From contig VZQC01013826.1 in assembly GCA_009823505.1 (NCBI GenBank), positions 200,926 through 264,925 of the forward strand: DNA of 64,000 nt, written 5' to 3'. Below are positions 1 to 14,048 of this stretch, piece by piece. Source of the DNA: Rhizomys pruinosus. Lineage: Eukaryota > Chordata > Mammalia > Rodentia > Spalacidae. The notes under the pieces were generated by a model that was given only the letters and a program-made list of their open reading frames with translations, ran no database searches and was not told the origin of the DNA. Numbering within the stretch: the first letter of the stretch is position 1; each line of letters begins with the position of its first letter. Made by a program: the position numbers and the translations under genes.

Positions 1-180
1 TTTTGAAAACCGAATATACAAGGTAGACCAAAGCCTGAGTCCCATGCTGGCTGCAGAGTGGCTCCCACAGGAGGCACACTTGATAAACACTACAATGCCT
101 TTGCAAACAGAAGCATTTAAAATCACACCCAAAAAGAAGGCTTATTGGGGTCTGTTACCTGAATCTAACTGGGCAACAAA

Positions 181-235
181 CATACATATACATATATGTA
201 TATACATATACATGTCTGTGTGTGTGTGTGTGTGT
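181..235. repeat. TATACA/(TG)n microsatellite
   Basis: An alternating CATATA/TATGTA tract is followed by nine or so TG units. The ORF across it is an artefact. Confidence 0.9.
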
Positions 236-267
236 AACAAACTCATCTTATGATTCAAAGAAAACTC

Positions 268-345
268 TGAAGGTCGGTGGTAGAGCACTTGCCTAGAATA
301 TGTAAGGCCTGGGTTCGATTTCTAGCTTTCCTCCAAAACATAAAA
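268..345 (+). repeat. ID-type SINE
   Basis: Matches the tRNA-Ala-derived ID layout: GGTGGTAGAGCACTTGCCTA (box A side), then GGGTTCGATTTCTAGC (box B side), then an A-rich tail. Diverged. Confidence 0.75.
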
Positions 346-771
346 TAAATTTAAGTTACTCAATATAAAAAAATATAAAAACTCCCAATTTATAAGGGAA
401 CCAACAGTCCTCTAGTGCCAAACTTGAGATGATGGAGTTGGAATTGTCAGACAAATGCTTTACATATTCCACCATGCTTCAGAGTACCCATGCATGCCAC
501 ACAGCACTGGATAAGCCCTGAAAACATGATGCTGAGTGAAAGAAGCCAGCCCCAGAGCCCACACACCCAGGTGGCCAGCAGCCCCCTTGTCTCTGCCTCC
601 TGGTCCACCATGATATGAACCAGGTTGTTCTGCCTTGCCTCCTGTATTGTTATGGACTCAACCCTCTGAAGCCATCTATCATATCCTCTGCCAAAGATGG
701 TTCTAGTCAAACAGAAAGGAAGTTGTAAGAGTCTAGATACTTTTATATGACCATCACGAGGAGCATTAGTG

Positions 772-936
772 TGGTTAACAGGATGACTCAGCTGGGAACA
801 GCATTTGCCCCAAGGCTGAGGACCCGAGCTCAACCCCTGGAACCCACATGGTGGAAGGAGAGAATGGACTCCCACAAGTGGGCCTCCAACTTCCAAACAC
901 GCACTGTGGCACACCCCTGTGCACACTCACACATAA

Positions 937-971
<35 letters not shown>

Positions 972-973
972 AT
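772..973 (+). repeat. B3-type SINE with (AAAT)n tail
   Basis: Contains the B3-type segments CTGGAACCCACATGGTGGAA and GACTCCCACAAG, and ends in about ten AAAT units (934-973). Confidence 0.8.
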
Positions 974-1282
974 ATGTATAGAGTTTGAACAGAAACTAAG
1001 TTGTCCTATTCACACATTTCACAGTTACCTACTTAGAAAATTCCAGTCTCCAAAAGAGCTCTAGAAACAATAAAAAGGATAGCAAGGTCAACAGCTACAA
1101 GGACCACACACAAAAAAGTTAATCAGAGCTCCATATGCTAGTCATAAACAGTGATGAAATTCCCATTTTATATTTTTAAATGTGTCCTATAATTGTATGA
1201 TATATGTTGGTTATACATTAACAAGTGATTTATAGTTGTTTCAAAATCATTGAGAAATATTTATATCTAAAGTTAGCACATT

Positions 1283-1491
1283 GGGGCTGGGGAGATGGCT
1301 CAATAGTTAAAAACAATGGCTGCTTTTGCAAAGGACCTGGGTTCAAATCCCAGCACCCACATGGCAGCTAATAATCATTTGTAACTCCAGTTCCAAGGAT
1401 CCAATGCCCTCTTCTGGTTTCTACAGGCACTTGTGAAGGCATTACACTCATACACCTAAAATAAAATAAGTAAAAATCTTAAAAAAATAAA
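1283..1491 (+). repeat. B2 SINE
   Basis: Begins GGGGCTGGGGAGATGGCTCA, contains CCAGCACCCACATGGCAGCT, and ends in an A-rich AATAAA-like tail. Confidence 0.95.
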
Positions 1492-1704
1492 TCAATAATC
1501 TTAGCAAGCTACATGGAAAATCTTTACCAAACTCAAAGGAAAGAATTTTTCAAAAGACCTAAGTGAGTGGAGACATACCATGCTCATGGATCAGAAGCCT
1601 GAGTACAGGAAATACTTCAGTTCTCTCTAAAGTGATCATGTGGCCCAATCGAGTTCAAATCAAAATCACAGTAGAAATTTTGTAGCTACTGAAAAGGTAA
1701 TCCT

Positions 1705-1924
1705 GGGGTCTGGAGAGATGGCTCAGTGGTTAGGAGCATACACTGACTGCTCTTGCAGAGGACCCAACTTTAATTCCCAGGACCACATTAGGTGATCCAC
1801 AGTCACCTGTAACTCCAGCTCTAGGGGATCTGATGCTTTCTTCTGGACTCCAAAGGCACCAGCACACACATGTGTGCATACATGAACACAGACATATAAA
1901 TTAAAAATAAAATAAATCTTTTTT
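1705..1924 (+). repeat. B2 SINE with target-site duplication
   Basis: Starts GGGGTCTGGAGAGATGGCTC and ends AATAAATCTTTTTT. It is flanked by the direct repeat AAAGGTAATC (about 1694 and 1925). Confidence 0.95.
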
Positions 1925-3138
1925 AAAGGTAATCTCAAATTACTAGCCATCTTGGCTATGAAGGTTTTTAGAGTGATCTGCAGGTGTGAAGACTCATAGT
2001 AAAGACTAGAGAGAGGTATGGCTCAGGCGCAGAGAACTCGCCTAGCAGTTGAGATGCCCTAGACTTATAAAACGTGCACACCTAGGTTGATTTTACTGTA
2101 TCTTAACTTTAATTAGTAAAAATAAAATTACAAACTGAAACACCGTGAGTCCCCTGCCTACCTTGACTATAATTTTTAAATGAATTTTAGGTAACCGACA
2201 GAATTTTCTTGTAGTTTCTCTGGCGAGGAAGCCTTAGGCAAGTGTGTATGCACACGCTTGTGTGGGTTGTGCCGAGTTATTTCATGCTTACCACGGTAAG
2301 AGCTTTTACCTCAGCAAGTCAAGGAGGAAATCGAAAGCTTTTATGATCAGACCATTGGCAGAAACTCCAGGAGGCCTCGGGTTTATTCAGTCAGTGATTA
2401 TTGTGCTTCTATTAAGCTCAAGGCCCTGTGGGAGACACACTACTCCATAGGGGAGATCCTACCCTCAGTTAGATTCAAGAGGATTGGGAAAATAAGACCT
2501 AGGACATCCTGGGACTCTGCCTACATTTATGCTGCAGAGCCCCTAAGGAACTAGACAATAGGGGCTTCTTAGCCCTGGAATCACACACGGGTCACCCCTC
2601 CACAGAAAACTGCCTGCTAACAGACCTGGGGACACTTTACAGGAGATGAGCATATCTGGTTCTCTGTCCCCTCTGTGGTCAGCCCAGCACCATCTGTGGT
2701 ATTCACAATCTTGCCTTGTGCCTCTGACTCCACTTAGACACAGTCTTTCTTTTGTACGCTCCACACACCAGACTCCCCGCAGCCAGGGAGGCCTCTAGCC
2801 AACACATCCCCGCACATCCCTGCAAGGTTCTGCCAGCCACAGCTCAGAGAGAAGCAGGCAGTGGCCCCAGGTGCTGAGGAGGTGCTGTGTTGATGTTGGT
2901 CCTGGATGAGCACTTGCAGAAGCTTGAGTTGTCATACCTGGAGTGTGTCCTCATCCAGGCTGGTTGCAGGAGGCCTTAGTATCCTGAGAACATATCCATC
3001 ATCCCTGCACCAAGTAAAAGCTGATCTCCATGGAGGACGCAGTAGAGAGTTTATGGTGTCAGGGCTCCAGGGAAACTGAGGCAGTAGGAAAAAAGATGCT
3101 CATTCTACATGCAGATTACCATAATCTAAGTTTCTGTT
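1925..3138. other. Repeat-poor intron
   Basis: No recognised repeat except a doubtful ID-like patch near 2005-2070 (GTATGGCTCAGGCGCAGAGA). Short ORFs here show no coding signature. Confidence 0.5.
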
Positions 3139-3153
3139 AAGATTTGGTCAATC

Positions 3154-3492
3154 CTAAAACATCATAATCTTGATATATGTGTGGCATGCATGTATGCATA
3201 TTTTGGAGTGATACAAACTGGAAGGAACAACAACAACAAAAAAAGACTGAGTCAAAGAACTGACTGAAACAGTAAACTTCTGCCCCAAACAGTAAACTTC
3301 TGCCCAAAACAGTAAACTTCTGCATCAAAATTTTTAAAAAATGACTGAGAAAAAGATGAAAGACACGTATGACAGAATGCATGATGCATGAGCTCTGGTG
3401 GGGTGGGGGGCAAGGAAGGGGAATTGGTCTCGACTTGATTGAGAAATGTTGTATGAAATGCACAAAACTGCAATAGAAAATTGGCTTAAAAA
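3154..3492 (+). mobile_element. Poly(A) retroposon 'family A', short copy
   Basis: Homologous to 57560-57886, with shared GGCATGCAT, CATATTTTGGA, AAAGAACTGACTG and the end GTATGAAATGCACA…AAATTGGCTTAAAAAA. It contains three tandem AACAGTAAACTTCTG units. It is flanked by AAGATTTGGTCAATC (3139-3153) and AAGAATTGGCCAATC (3493-3507), a likely target-site duplication. Family name unknown; it may be an L1 subfamily 3' end. Confidence 0.75.
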
Positions 3493-3507
3493 AAGAATTG
3501 GCCAATC

Positions 3508-3660
3508 ACTAGGCATGGTGGTGCACACCTTTAATCCCAGCACTCCAGAGGCAGAGGCATCTCTATGAGATTGAGGCCAGCCTGGTCTGCATAGTGAGTT
3601 CCAGGCCAACTGGGGCTACAGGGAAACCCTGTCTAAACACAACAACAACGACAACAACAA
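3508..3660 (+). repeat. B1 SINE
   Basis: Reads ACTAGGCATGGTGGTGCACA… to an ACAACAACA tail. It sits between AAGAATTGGCCAATC and AAGATTTGGTCCATC, i.e. it reuses the target site of the preceding element. Confidence 0.92.
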
Positions 3661-3675
3661 AAGATTTGGTCCATC

Positions 3676-4083
3676 AATATTGAGTGTTCAGCTAAATGGG
3701 ACATCTACATCAAATCCTCCCCCGAAAGCTTAGAGAACATTGTGGAAAAGAGAGAAGAGTGAACTCTCAGCCGTACAGTTGTGTGCACACAGACCATAGC
3801 AGTCAACATGCACCATGGCTGGGGAAGTCCTCACACGGCTCTAGATGAAGAGCTACGGCAGTCAGTGTCTGCCAACGGACGGAGGATCAGTTTTTTCTGG
3901 GAATGAGGTCCTAATAAGTTATCCAATTCTAAGTGGTCAGGAGAAGACAGGAAAGAATTAAAGACATGTGGGGGTGGGGGTGGGGTTGCATGGAAGGGAA
4001 GAGTTGGGATGGATATGATCAGGGATACATTGTTTGCATGAAATTGTCAAAGCATAAATCAAAGCTATTATAATAAAAGGGAT
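3676..4083 (+). mobile_element. L1 3' UTR fragment (Lx-like)
   Basis: Shows rodent L1 3' UTR landmarks in order: GGGACATCTACATCAAATCC, a G-rich tract GTGGGGGTGGGGGTGGGG, GATGGATATGATCAGGG, GCATGAAATTGTCAAAG, then AATAAAA. Confidence 0.85.
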
Positions 4084-4087
4084 TTAA

Positions 4088-4313
4088 GGGCTGGAGAAAT
4101 GGCTCAGTGGTAAGAGCACTGGCTGCTCTTGCAGAGGATCCAGGTTTGGTTCCCAGGACCCACATGATGGCTAGCAACTGTCCCATCACCCCAGTTCCAG
4201 GGAATTCAATGCCTTCTCCTGACCTCCTTAGGCATTGTTATGACACAGTCACACTTACATTCAGGCAATACATTCATATACATAAAATAAAAATAATAAA
4301 TTAAAATATTTTT
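4088..4313 (+). repeat. B2 SINE
   Basis: GGGCTGGAGAAATGGCTCAG through an AAAATAATAAA tail, flanked by AAAGGGAT-type direct repeats. Confidence 0.95.
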
Positions 4314-7012
<2,699 letters not shown>

Positions 7013-7021
7013 GCCAAGTTT

Positions 7022-7189
7022 CTTTTTTTTTTTTTTTTTTTTTTGGTCTTTTTCGAGACAGGGTCTCCCTGTAGCCCCAGCTGTCCTGGAACTCACTCTG
7101 TAGATCAGACTGGCCTTGAACTCACAAAGATCTGCCTGCCTCTGCCTCCCAAGTGCTAGGATTAAAGGCGTGTGCCACCACGCCCGGCA
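7022..7189 (-). repeat. B1 SINE, antisense
   Basis: Poly(T), then GGTCTTTTTCGAGACAGGGT … ACCACGCCCGGC. Flanked by GCCAAGTTTCT at 7013-7023 and 7190-7200. Confidence 0.97.
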
Positions 7190-7200
7190 GCCAAGTTTCT

Positions 7201-7448
7201 TTTTTTTTTTTTTTTAATTTTTTATTTCTGTATGTGTGTCAATGTACTGTCTGCATGCAGGTCTGTGCACCCGTGTCGTGCAACGCCGCGGAGGTCAGAA
7301 GAGGGTCTCGGATTCCCCTGGAGCTGGAGTTCTCCTGGAATTGGAGTTTCAGACGGCTCTCGGCCACCATGTGGGTGCTGGGGATCGAACCCGGGTCCTC
7401 TGTAAGAGCGGTCGGCGCTCTTACCCGCTAGGCCATCTCTCCAGCCCC
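7201..7448 (-). repeat. B2 SINE, antisense, young
   Basis: A long B2 with CpG-rich body (GTCGTGCAACGCCGCGGAGG) ending CCATCTCTCCAGCCCC. Followed at 7449 by a third copy of CCAAGTTTCT, so it reused the B1 target site. CpG retention suggests a recent insertion. Confidence 0.97.
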
Positions 7449-7559
7449 CCAAGTTTCTTTTTTTAGAAGACTTCAGTCTGTTAAGGTCTTCAACTGATTG
7501 AATGAGGTGCTCCCACACCAGGGAGGTAATTATCTTTACTCAAAGTCTGTTGACTTACA

Positions 7560-7650
7560 TATGTGTGTATGTATGTGTGCTATGTGTACATGCTTATGTG
7601 GGTGTGTGCACATGTGCATACAGGTACACATGTGTATGTGCTTGTGGAGT
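7560..7650. repeat. (TG)-rich low-complexity tract
   Basis: TGTGTATGTATGTGTGC-type sequence just left of an antisense SINE; probably derived from that SINE's CA-rich tail. Confidence 0.8.
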
Positions 7651-7907
7651 CTAGAGGTCTATGTTGTGTGTCTCCTTTGATTGCCCTCCACCTTGAATTT
7701 GCGACCAGATCTCTCACTGAACCTCATCAATTTAGCTAGGCTGCTTTGCCAGTGAACTCCAGGGATCCTCCCAACTCACCCACCCCAGCACTGGGGTCAC
7801 AGGTGCACACCCCCACACCTAGCTTTTACATGGATGCTGGGAATCCAAACCCAGGTCCCATGCTTGCATGCCAGGTACCTTTCCCACTGAGCCATCTCCT
7901 CAGCCCA
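7651..7907 (-). repeat. B4A/RSINE1-type SINE, antisense
   Basis: Landmarks on the + strand: ATCTCTCACTGAACCTCAT, GGGATCCTCC, GCACTGGGGTCACAGGTG, and the end ACTGAGCCATCTCCTCAGCC (reverse of a tRNA-like head). Old and diverged; family name is from memory. Confidence 0.7.
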
Positions 7908-8478
7908 AACCCTATTGATGTAAATGGTAATCACATTTCAAGGCAACATCTAAACAAGCTTGATGAAACATCTGGGTACCATAATCTAGCCAAGTTCACA
8001 TCCCAAATAAACCATCACAACCTCAAATACAAACATTCATGGCTAATGCTGAGGATGGAGAGAATCTCTAATGATTCTGATTAAGAAATACCTAGTCTGC
8101 ACTTCTGAGCAGAACATTTGTCTTACCTCAAAGCACCTGGGTTTGGGTTCTTTCCTTCTTAAATCATCCCTGGGATTTTTGGTAAACGCTTGCTTGCCAT
8201 GTTCAGTCCTCCAAAGGTCCATTCACTCTAGCGATTATCTCAAACAAGGATGTTTGCCTCAGAGATCATATCCAGACTCCCCTGCAGAGAGCAGAAGCCC
8301 ATCCCAGGACTAGAATTGTTCATCTTCCCAGGGTCGCTGTATGGAGGATCTGGTCTCTTCCTGGCACCTGTTAGACCACCAGGGCACTTGGTGATAAATA
8401 GATTGCATGAGCTGTAAGGAATCCAGTGTGTGTGTTGTCATGAACATTATGAGCAAGTGCTGTCTGTGCCCTAGGAGT

Positions 8479-8479
<1 letters not shown>
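7908..8479. other. Unannotated intron
   Basis: No repeat or exon recognised. Confidence 0.4.

Positions 8480-8521
<42 letters not shown>
8480..8521. repeat. (CA)n microsatellite
   Basis: About 21 pure CA units. Confidence 0.98.
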
Positions 8522-8523
<2 letters not shown>

Positions 8524-8540
8524 TCTAATTCATTCATTCA

Positions 8541-8648
8541 TTTGTTTATTCAGAGATAGGGGGTTCTCACTATGTGGCCGAGGGTTGGCCTCAAATTTAT
8601 ACCTCCCATGAATACTGGAATTATAGGTAAGTGCTGTCATACCCGGCT
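8541..8648 (-). repeat. Old B1-like SINE, antisense
   Basis: GAGATAGGGGGTTCTCACTA … CTGGAATTATAGG … CATACCCGGCTC resembles a reversed, heavily diverged B1 monomer. Confidence 0.6.
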
Positions 8649-8865
8649 CCACATCTTCTAGTCCAGAGGAGCAGTGGTCCATCTGTGTCTAGCCATGAAG
8701 GAACAGTGCATCCTTGTGTTATAAAAGGCATGATTAAGGATTAGGCATTTATATGAAAGACAAGATTGAGTTTGGAGGTAAGCCTATGGAAGTCCCCACA
8801 AATAGCTATAAATTCACCAAAATGAACTATTAAAGCTCATACACTAACCTGTAATAACAGGACTG

Positions 8866-8928
8866 AGGAGGTGGGTGCATGATAGAACACTTGCCTAGCA
8901 TGCCCGGGGCCTGGGTTCTATCCCCAGC

Positions 8929-8974
<46 letters not shown>
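8866..8974 (+). repeat. ID-type SINE with (CA)n tail
   Basis: ACACTTGCCTAGCATGCCCG and GGGTTCTATCCCCAGCAA, then about 20 CA units from 8930. Confidence 0.85.
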
Positions 8975-8976
<2 letters not shown>

Positions 8977-9274
8977 ACTCTAATGTTGTATTTATCATCA
9001 ATTTGTCATAAAGGGTCTTGTCTACTTTCACTTTTATCATTTCTTGGACATGGAAAATTTTTCAGGCTCTCTCTCCCCTGAAGTCTCAACACAAAGCTCA
9101 TAAATTACCGTTATCTTTTGTGTATCGTGGAAATTTCTCCAGTGCATCTGTTTTTCTTCTCACTCAGCCTGCCCCGCCCTCCTGGTGTTAGCCTTTGGAG
9201 GTTGGCTCCCCAGGGTTGCCTGGCTCAGACCCGTGCCACATCCTCTGTCTTACAGGAGATCCTGCTCCCGTGCT

Positions 9275-9310
<36 letters not shown>
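9275..9310. repeat. (CA)n microsatellite
   Basis: About 18 CA units in otherwise unremarkable sequence. Confidence 0.98.
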
Positions 9311-9312
<2 letters not shown>

Positions 9313-10384
9313 ATCATGGCACCTTCAGTGAGTGAGGATGTGTGCTGTGTGCGTCGCTCTCTACCTGTGTGTGCCCTCTCCTCCTCAGCTTCCTCCTTTC
9401 CCCTCAAGTGCCCTGCAGAAACCTCCCTGGGCAGGGCAAGCCTCTGCATCTCTGCATCACCTTTGTGCTCTAATCCTCGCTACCCATTCCCTTATTGTGC
9501 CACAAGTGACCGGGCAACACCCCTGGGACTGAACTGTGAAAGAAATGGAGCTGTGTGTACTAGAATTTCATATAGACAGAGCTTGTGTTGAGAAGGAGAA
9601 AAGAGTATGCTTCCCGGAAGAGCAGCTCCTGCGTTCTGGCCAGCAAGCCCATCTCCACCTTCCCTGCCTCCTTCTTCTCCTCCTTTGAAAATCTTTAAAC
9701 ACAAAACCAACAAGAAGAAAGAGCTCTACTACTGTTTTCTGAAAAAAAAAAAAAAACGGGATGAGGGTCGGAACCACGGACGACTCCAGAAGCAGAACCA
9801 TTACCACCATTTCAAGCAAGCTTATTAAAAAGCCATTTTCTTCCAATTACAGAAATCAATCATCTTTGACTATAAAGGAATGTGAAAGACCCCATTACTA
9901 ATGAACTTGATGGATAATGGAAGGGAACTCATGAGAAGACAGGGAGGCTCGAGAAATACAAACTACATTGGTAGCCCTGATCTGAACCACTGCAAAGACT
10001 CTAAGATGGAGCACATCCTTCCCAGGGGACAGAGGCAGTTCAGGGCACCTGCAGGCCTCAAGATGTCCTCTTTATTTAGGTTCAAGAGCTGTCTGTCTCC
10101 ATCAAAAAGAACAGGGGAGGATGCAGAGACTGTGCCCTAGTGCAACCGAAGCACAGCCTCAGAATCTGTTGCAATGGCTCTTCTTTCTTCAGTCCTCCAG
10201 GTGATGCTGTCCTCTGAGCCATGCCCACTCTACAATGCTTCCTGTTATCACTGTCCCTGTTGCTGTTTGTAGTGCATACTGTGCACCTACTTCATGCCAG
10301 ACGGTGCTGAATTCTGTATGTATCTAATTCTCCAACAATCTTGCAAAATCGGTTTACTGACCTATTTGTGTGGGTTATGTTTAT
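9311..10384. other. Unannotated intron
   Basis: Contains an A-run at about 9740-9755 and CTCCTT-rich patches; no SINE or exon recognised. The 157-aa ORF at its start runs through the CA repeat and is not credible. Confidence 0.4.
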
Positions 10385-10861
10385 GTGTATGCACCTGTGT
10401 GTGTGTATGTGTGTGTGTGTGTAGACCACAGCACAACCTCAGTTGTGTCATCCCTTAAGCACCATCCACCTTGATTTTCTAAACAGCATCTCTCATTGAT
10501 CAAGGACTTAAAAGTAGACTAGGCTGCCGGGCATGGTGGTGCACGCCTTTAATCCTAGCACTCAGGAGGCAGAGGCAGGCGGATCTTTGTGAGTTCAAGG
10601 CCAGCCTGGTCTACACAGTGAGTTCCAGGACAGCTGGGACTACAGGGAGACCCTGTCTCAAAAAGACCAAAAAAAAAAAAAAAAAAAGTAGACGAGGCTG
10701 CCTGGCTGGTAAGACCTAGCGATCCCACCACCTTTGCTCCCTAGAGCAGGGATTATGGAATCCCCCATGCCAGCTTTTTCCTACATGAGTTCTGGAGATC
10801 AAACTGAAGTGTTCATGCTTGCAAGGTATGTACTTGAGCAACTGACCTATCTACCCAGCCC
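10385..10861 (-). repeat. B4A/RSINE1-type SINE, antisense, split by a B1
   Basis: TG-rich start, ATCTCTCATTGATCAAGG, then after the B1 GGAGATCAAACTGAAG and the end CCTATCTACCCAGCCCC. The B1 at 10527-10684 interrupts it. Confidence 0.65.
10527..10684 (+). repeat. B1 SINE, nested
   Basis: CCGGGCATGGTGGTGCACGC … AAAAAGACC + poly(A). Target-site duplication AAAGTAGACTAGGCTG (10511-10526) and AAAGTAGACGAGGCTG (10685-10700). Confidence 0.97.
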
Positions 10862-11137
10862 CTTGGCACTGTATTTTAATTAATAAAATGGGGCACAAGG
10901 GATTAAGTAGTCCAAGGTAGCCATTACTAAGTATCTGTCACCCATGTCCAAAGCCCATCCATTGTTCTAAGCCCAGCACTTCCTCTGCAGTTCCCTGTGT
11001 CTGCATCACTGCTCAGCTGTCACTGAGAACCAGCCTCCTTGGCTTCCCACCTAGAGTGTGATCTCCCAGGGTTCCTCCTGGCTCTCGCCCCTGGGCTCAA
11101 CCAACTTTGGTTTCTGTGGATAGAGGAACTGTGCGAT

Positions 11138-11486
11138 AGTTACTTTTCGTTGCTGTGACCAAATATTATGGCCAAAGGCAAGAAAGAAGACAGAATTCAT
11201 TTGGGCTTAGGATTCCTAACAGAGTCCATAATGGGGCCAGAGGTGTGAAGAGTGCAGCTGCAGCCAGAGGCTGAAACTCACATCTGTGACCACAAACAGG
11301 AAGTAGAGAGACTAGGCTAAAAGTGGGCACGGTTCGAACTCCTCAAAGCCCACCCCCAGGGACATGCTTTCTCCAGCGAGGCCGTACCTCCTAACGGCTT
11401 CATAACCTCCCCGCACAGCACAGCACCACCCACTGGAGACAAATCCCCGAGCCATTGGGGACAGTTCTCATTCAAACTGTCAAACA
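11138..11486 (+). repeat. Rodent interspersed repeat (…GTTGCTGTGACCAAA… type)
   Basis: Begins GTTACTTTTCGTTGCTGTGA and continues with CTCAAAGCCCACCCCCAGGG and ACCTCCTAACGG, ending CATTCAAACTGTC. This matches a common rodent repeat I recognise but cannot name with certainty. Confidence 0.7.
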
Positions 11487-12844
11487 CTCATATACCCACT
11501 CCCATAGAAAGCAACCTTGGGCCCAGAGCAGAGGAATGCTCAAAGATGAGGCCACAGAATGTCCCCTGTACTACCCCTAAAGATGGAAGGAAGTCAGAGA
11601 CTACCACCAAGCAGGTCCTACCCTTGACCCAGACAGGACCCCGGCAGCCCCAGGAAGGCAGCTGTGATCTGTCGCTGTGCCCCAGGGCAGGCCTGGGAAG
11701 CTGGCTGCCTCTCTCCTTTGCTGAAAAGAGAACTTCTAAGGATCTCAACTTAAATCCTCTGGGTGGACACTAACAGGATCGCAAGCCCCGAGCTTCCTGG
11801 GTGCTTCGTATTGAGCCGTTCGTGCTGGCTGCTGAGCCAGAAAGTCCTCTGCTTTCCTCAGCCTCCCCACAATTGTTCAAGCTTTTAACGAGTATACTTA
11901 TGTGCTTCATCCTCTGAGTATGGGGGATGTTAGTGCCCACTGGACCTCGTAAGCTGCTCAGCTTAATTAAGCACATACCAGAGCCAGATGCATAACCCTC
12001 AGAAAGAATGCGCTAATCTTTTGCGATTCTGATGATTACTTGGGTAGCCCGAATGAATACCCCACAGGAAAAGAAATCGAGCCTCCCAGTCACAGTATAA
12101 TTGGGCCATTTTTTTAAATAAATGAGAGCATTCCCCAAAATGTGATCATCGCGTACTGTCCTGGTGATAAGAAAGGAGTTGTCTCCAAAGCCCAGACTGC
12201 TGTCTGGCGTTTCATCCCAAGTCGAGGAGCTCATCAATTACCAGGCAGGTCCTTCTCCTCCTAACAGGGCCGAGGTGCTGAGCAGTTTTTAGAAATTCCC
12301 ACTGGGAGGACAAAGAGAGGGAATCAGCAAGCTCAAATGGTGTGTTGCTGGAAACGGTTGATTTTTTTTAAGAATAGGATGTGACTTAATTACATTATCA
12401 CAGATGATGGTTAGTGTTTGAAATGGAAGAGGAGTCTTGAGTTCTGGAGAATTGAAATGTCATTTTGGAATGAGAAGGCTTCAGAGCACTGGCTTACCAT
12501 TCAGACCATCCCCAGGCTCCCACTCTGGGTCCTGTCACTGGGTCTTTCTCTTGTGAGAACTGGACAAGGACCTGCCTTCCTGACCTCAAGAAGAGGTACA
12601 GGCCTCCCACAGGCCTCTATCCCAAGGAAAATTGAAGTGCCACTCTGGCCTGCATTCCCTCTGGCTTCTTGCCCCTCTCACCCATCTTCTGGCCACAGAC
12701 AACAGCTCTGATGAGGCTGCTACGCTGCTCTGCTCCCCTTGACCCCAACCCTGGCACTGGGACATGGGTCGTAGCTGATGACATCATGTGTAAGGCAGGT
12801 GCCAAAGGCACGCTTTCATCAGGTTACAGTGACAGCATAGTTCC
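11487..12844. other. Repeat-free intron with conserved-element look
   Basis: No repeats for about 1.35 kb. 11950-12240 keeps several CpGs and contains the 12-bp palindrome GCTTAATTAAGC (11961-11972), plus homeobox-like TAAT cores. It may be a conserved non-coding element, but this is inference from composition only. Confidence 0.35.
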
Positions 12845-12849
12845 CTCTC

Positions 12850-13108
12850 TCCCCAGGCTTTCAAATTTTATATACACACATACCAGTATATTTTTATTTT
12901 TGAAACAAGGTCTCAAGTAGTCCAGGTTGGCTTTAAACTCTGTATAGCCAAGAATGATCTTTAACTTGTGACCCACATCCCTCTACCTCTGGAGTGTTAG
13001 GGTTACAGGGGTGAGCCACCACACCCAGTCTATGCAGAGCTGGGCATGGAGCCCAGGGCTTTGTGCATGCTAGGCAGGGACTCTACCAACTCAGCCCCAT
13101 CCCCAGCC
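12850..13108 (-). repeat. B4-type SINE, antisense (B1-like + ID-like parts)
   Basis: A reversed B1-like half (GAAACAAGGTCTCAAGTAGT … GAGCCACCACACCCAG) is followed by a reversed ID-like half (TGCATGCTAGGCAGGGACTC … CCCAGCCC). Confidence 0.7.
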
Positions 13109-13119
13109 CAGGAATACAT

Positions 13120-13371
13120 TTTCATATACAACTTAAATTATACATGCATATTAAAGTACATTTCTTATTTATCTATTCATATATCCATTTATTTATTTAT
13201 TTATTTTTTAGCTGAGGATCTTATTCTAGCCCATACTGATCTAGAAAATACTCTGTAGCCCAGGTTGACCTTGATTTAACTTGTTACTTGTTTGATTTTT
13301 CTTTTTTTCCATTTGTGTGTGTATGTATATGTGTATGTGTGTGTCTGTGTCTATGTGTGTTTATATCTGTG
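13120..13371. repeat. AT-rich and (TG)-rich low complexity
   Basis: (TTTA)n at about 13186-13206 and a TG/TATG tract at about 13312-13378. Confidence 0.8.
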
Positions 13372-13757
13372 TGTGTTTGGCTAACTTGACATACCTCGGG
13401 AGAGGGAGCCTCAGTTGACTTTCTTTCATCAGATTTGCCTGTGGGCATATGATGTGTGGAGCATGTTTTTTTTTGTTTGTTTTTGTTTTTTTAGCAATTG
13501 ATGTAGGAGGACCCAGCCCACTGTGGGAATCATCCCTGGGCAGATGGGCCTGGGCTGTGAAAGGAATTTGCATGTGAGCCTGGAAAGGAGCCAGTATGCA
13601 AATGCTCCTTCCTTGGTGTCTGGTTCAAGTTCCTGCCCCACGCTCCTGCCTTGGCTTCCCCTTAGGATGAAGTATAACCTGTAAGATAAACAAAGCCTTC
13701 TCCTCCCCAAGTTGGTTTTTGTCAGTGTTTTATCATAGCACCAGAAAGCAAACTAGA
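13372..13757 (-). repeat. Rodent interspersed repeat 'X', minus orientation
   Basis: Inverted relative of 14842-15236 and 51678-52085. Landmarks: GAGCCTCAGTTGACTTTC, TTGATGTAGGAGGACCCAGC, CCTGGGCTGTG, GAAGTATAACCTGTAAG, CAAACTAGAATAG. Repbase name not recalled. Confidence 0.75.
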
Positions 13758-14006
13758 ATAGAGTGCATTCGTGTGCGTGTTTACATGTGTCCCAGCACAC
13801 ACTGGGGGTTGGGGGAGGGGGCTCATCTCTCCATCAAAGCCAGAGCTCACTGCCACGCCTAGTCTCTCAGCCTGCTTGCTCTGCAGATCCTCTAGTGTGG
13901 AGGGCCGCCACACCTACCCAGCACTTATGTCAGTTCTGGAGATCCACACTCTGCTCCTCACACTTGTGAAAGCAAGCAGATTAACCAGTGATATACACAT
14001 ACTCAT

Positions 14007-14048
<42 letters not shown>

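Noticed and set aside
447..926. 159-aa minus-strand ORF
   Set aside because: Overlaps a B3-type SINE and has no recognisable family.
9118..9591. 157-aa plus-strand ORF
   Set aside because: Passes through a (CA)n tract; no domain, no conservation evidence.
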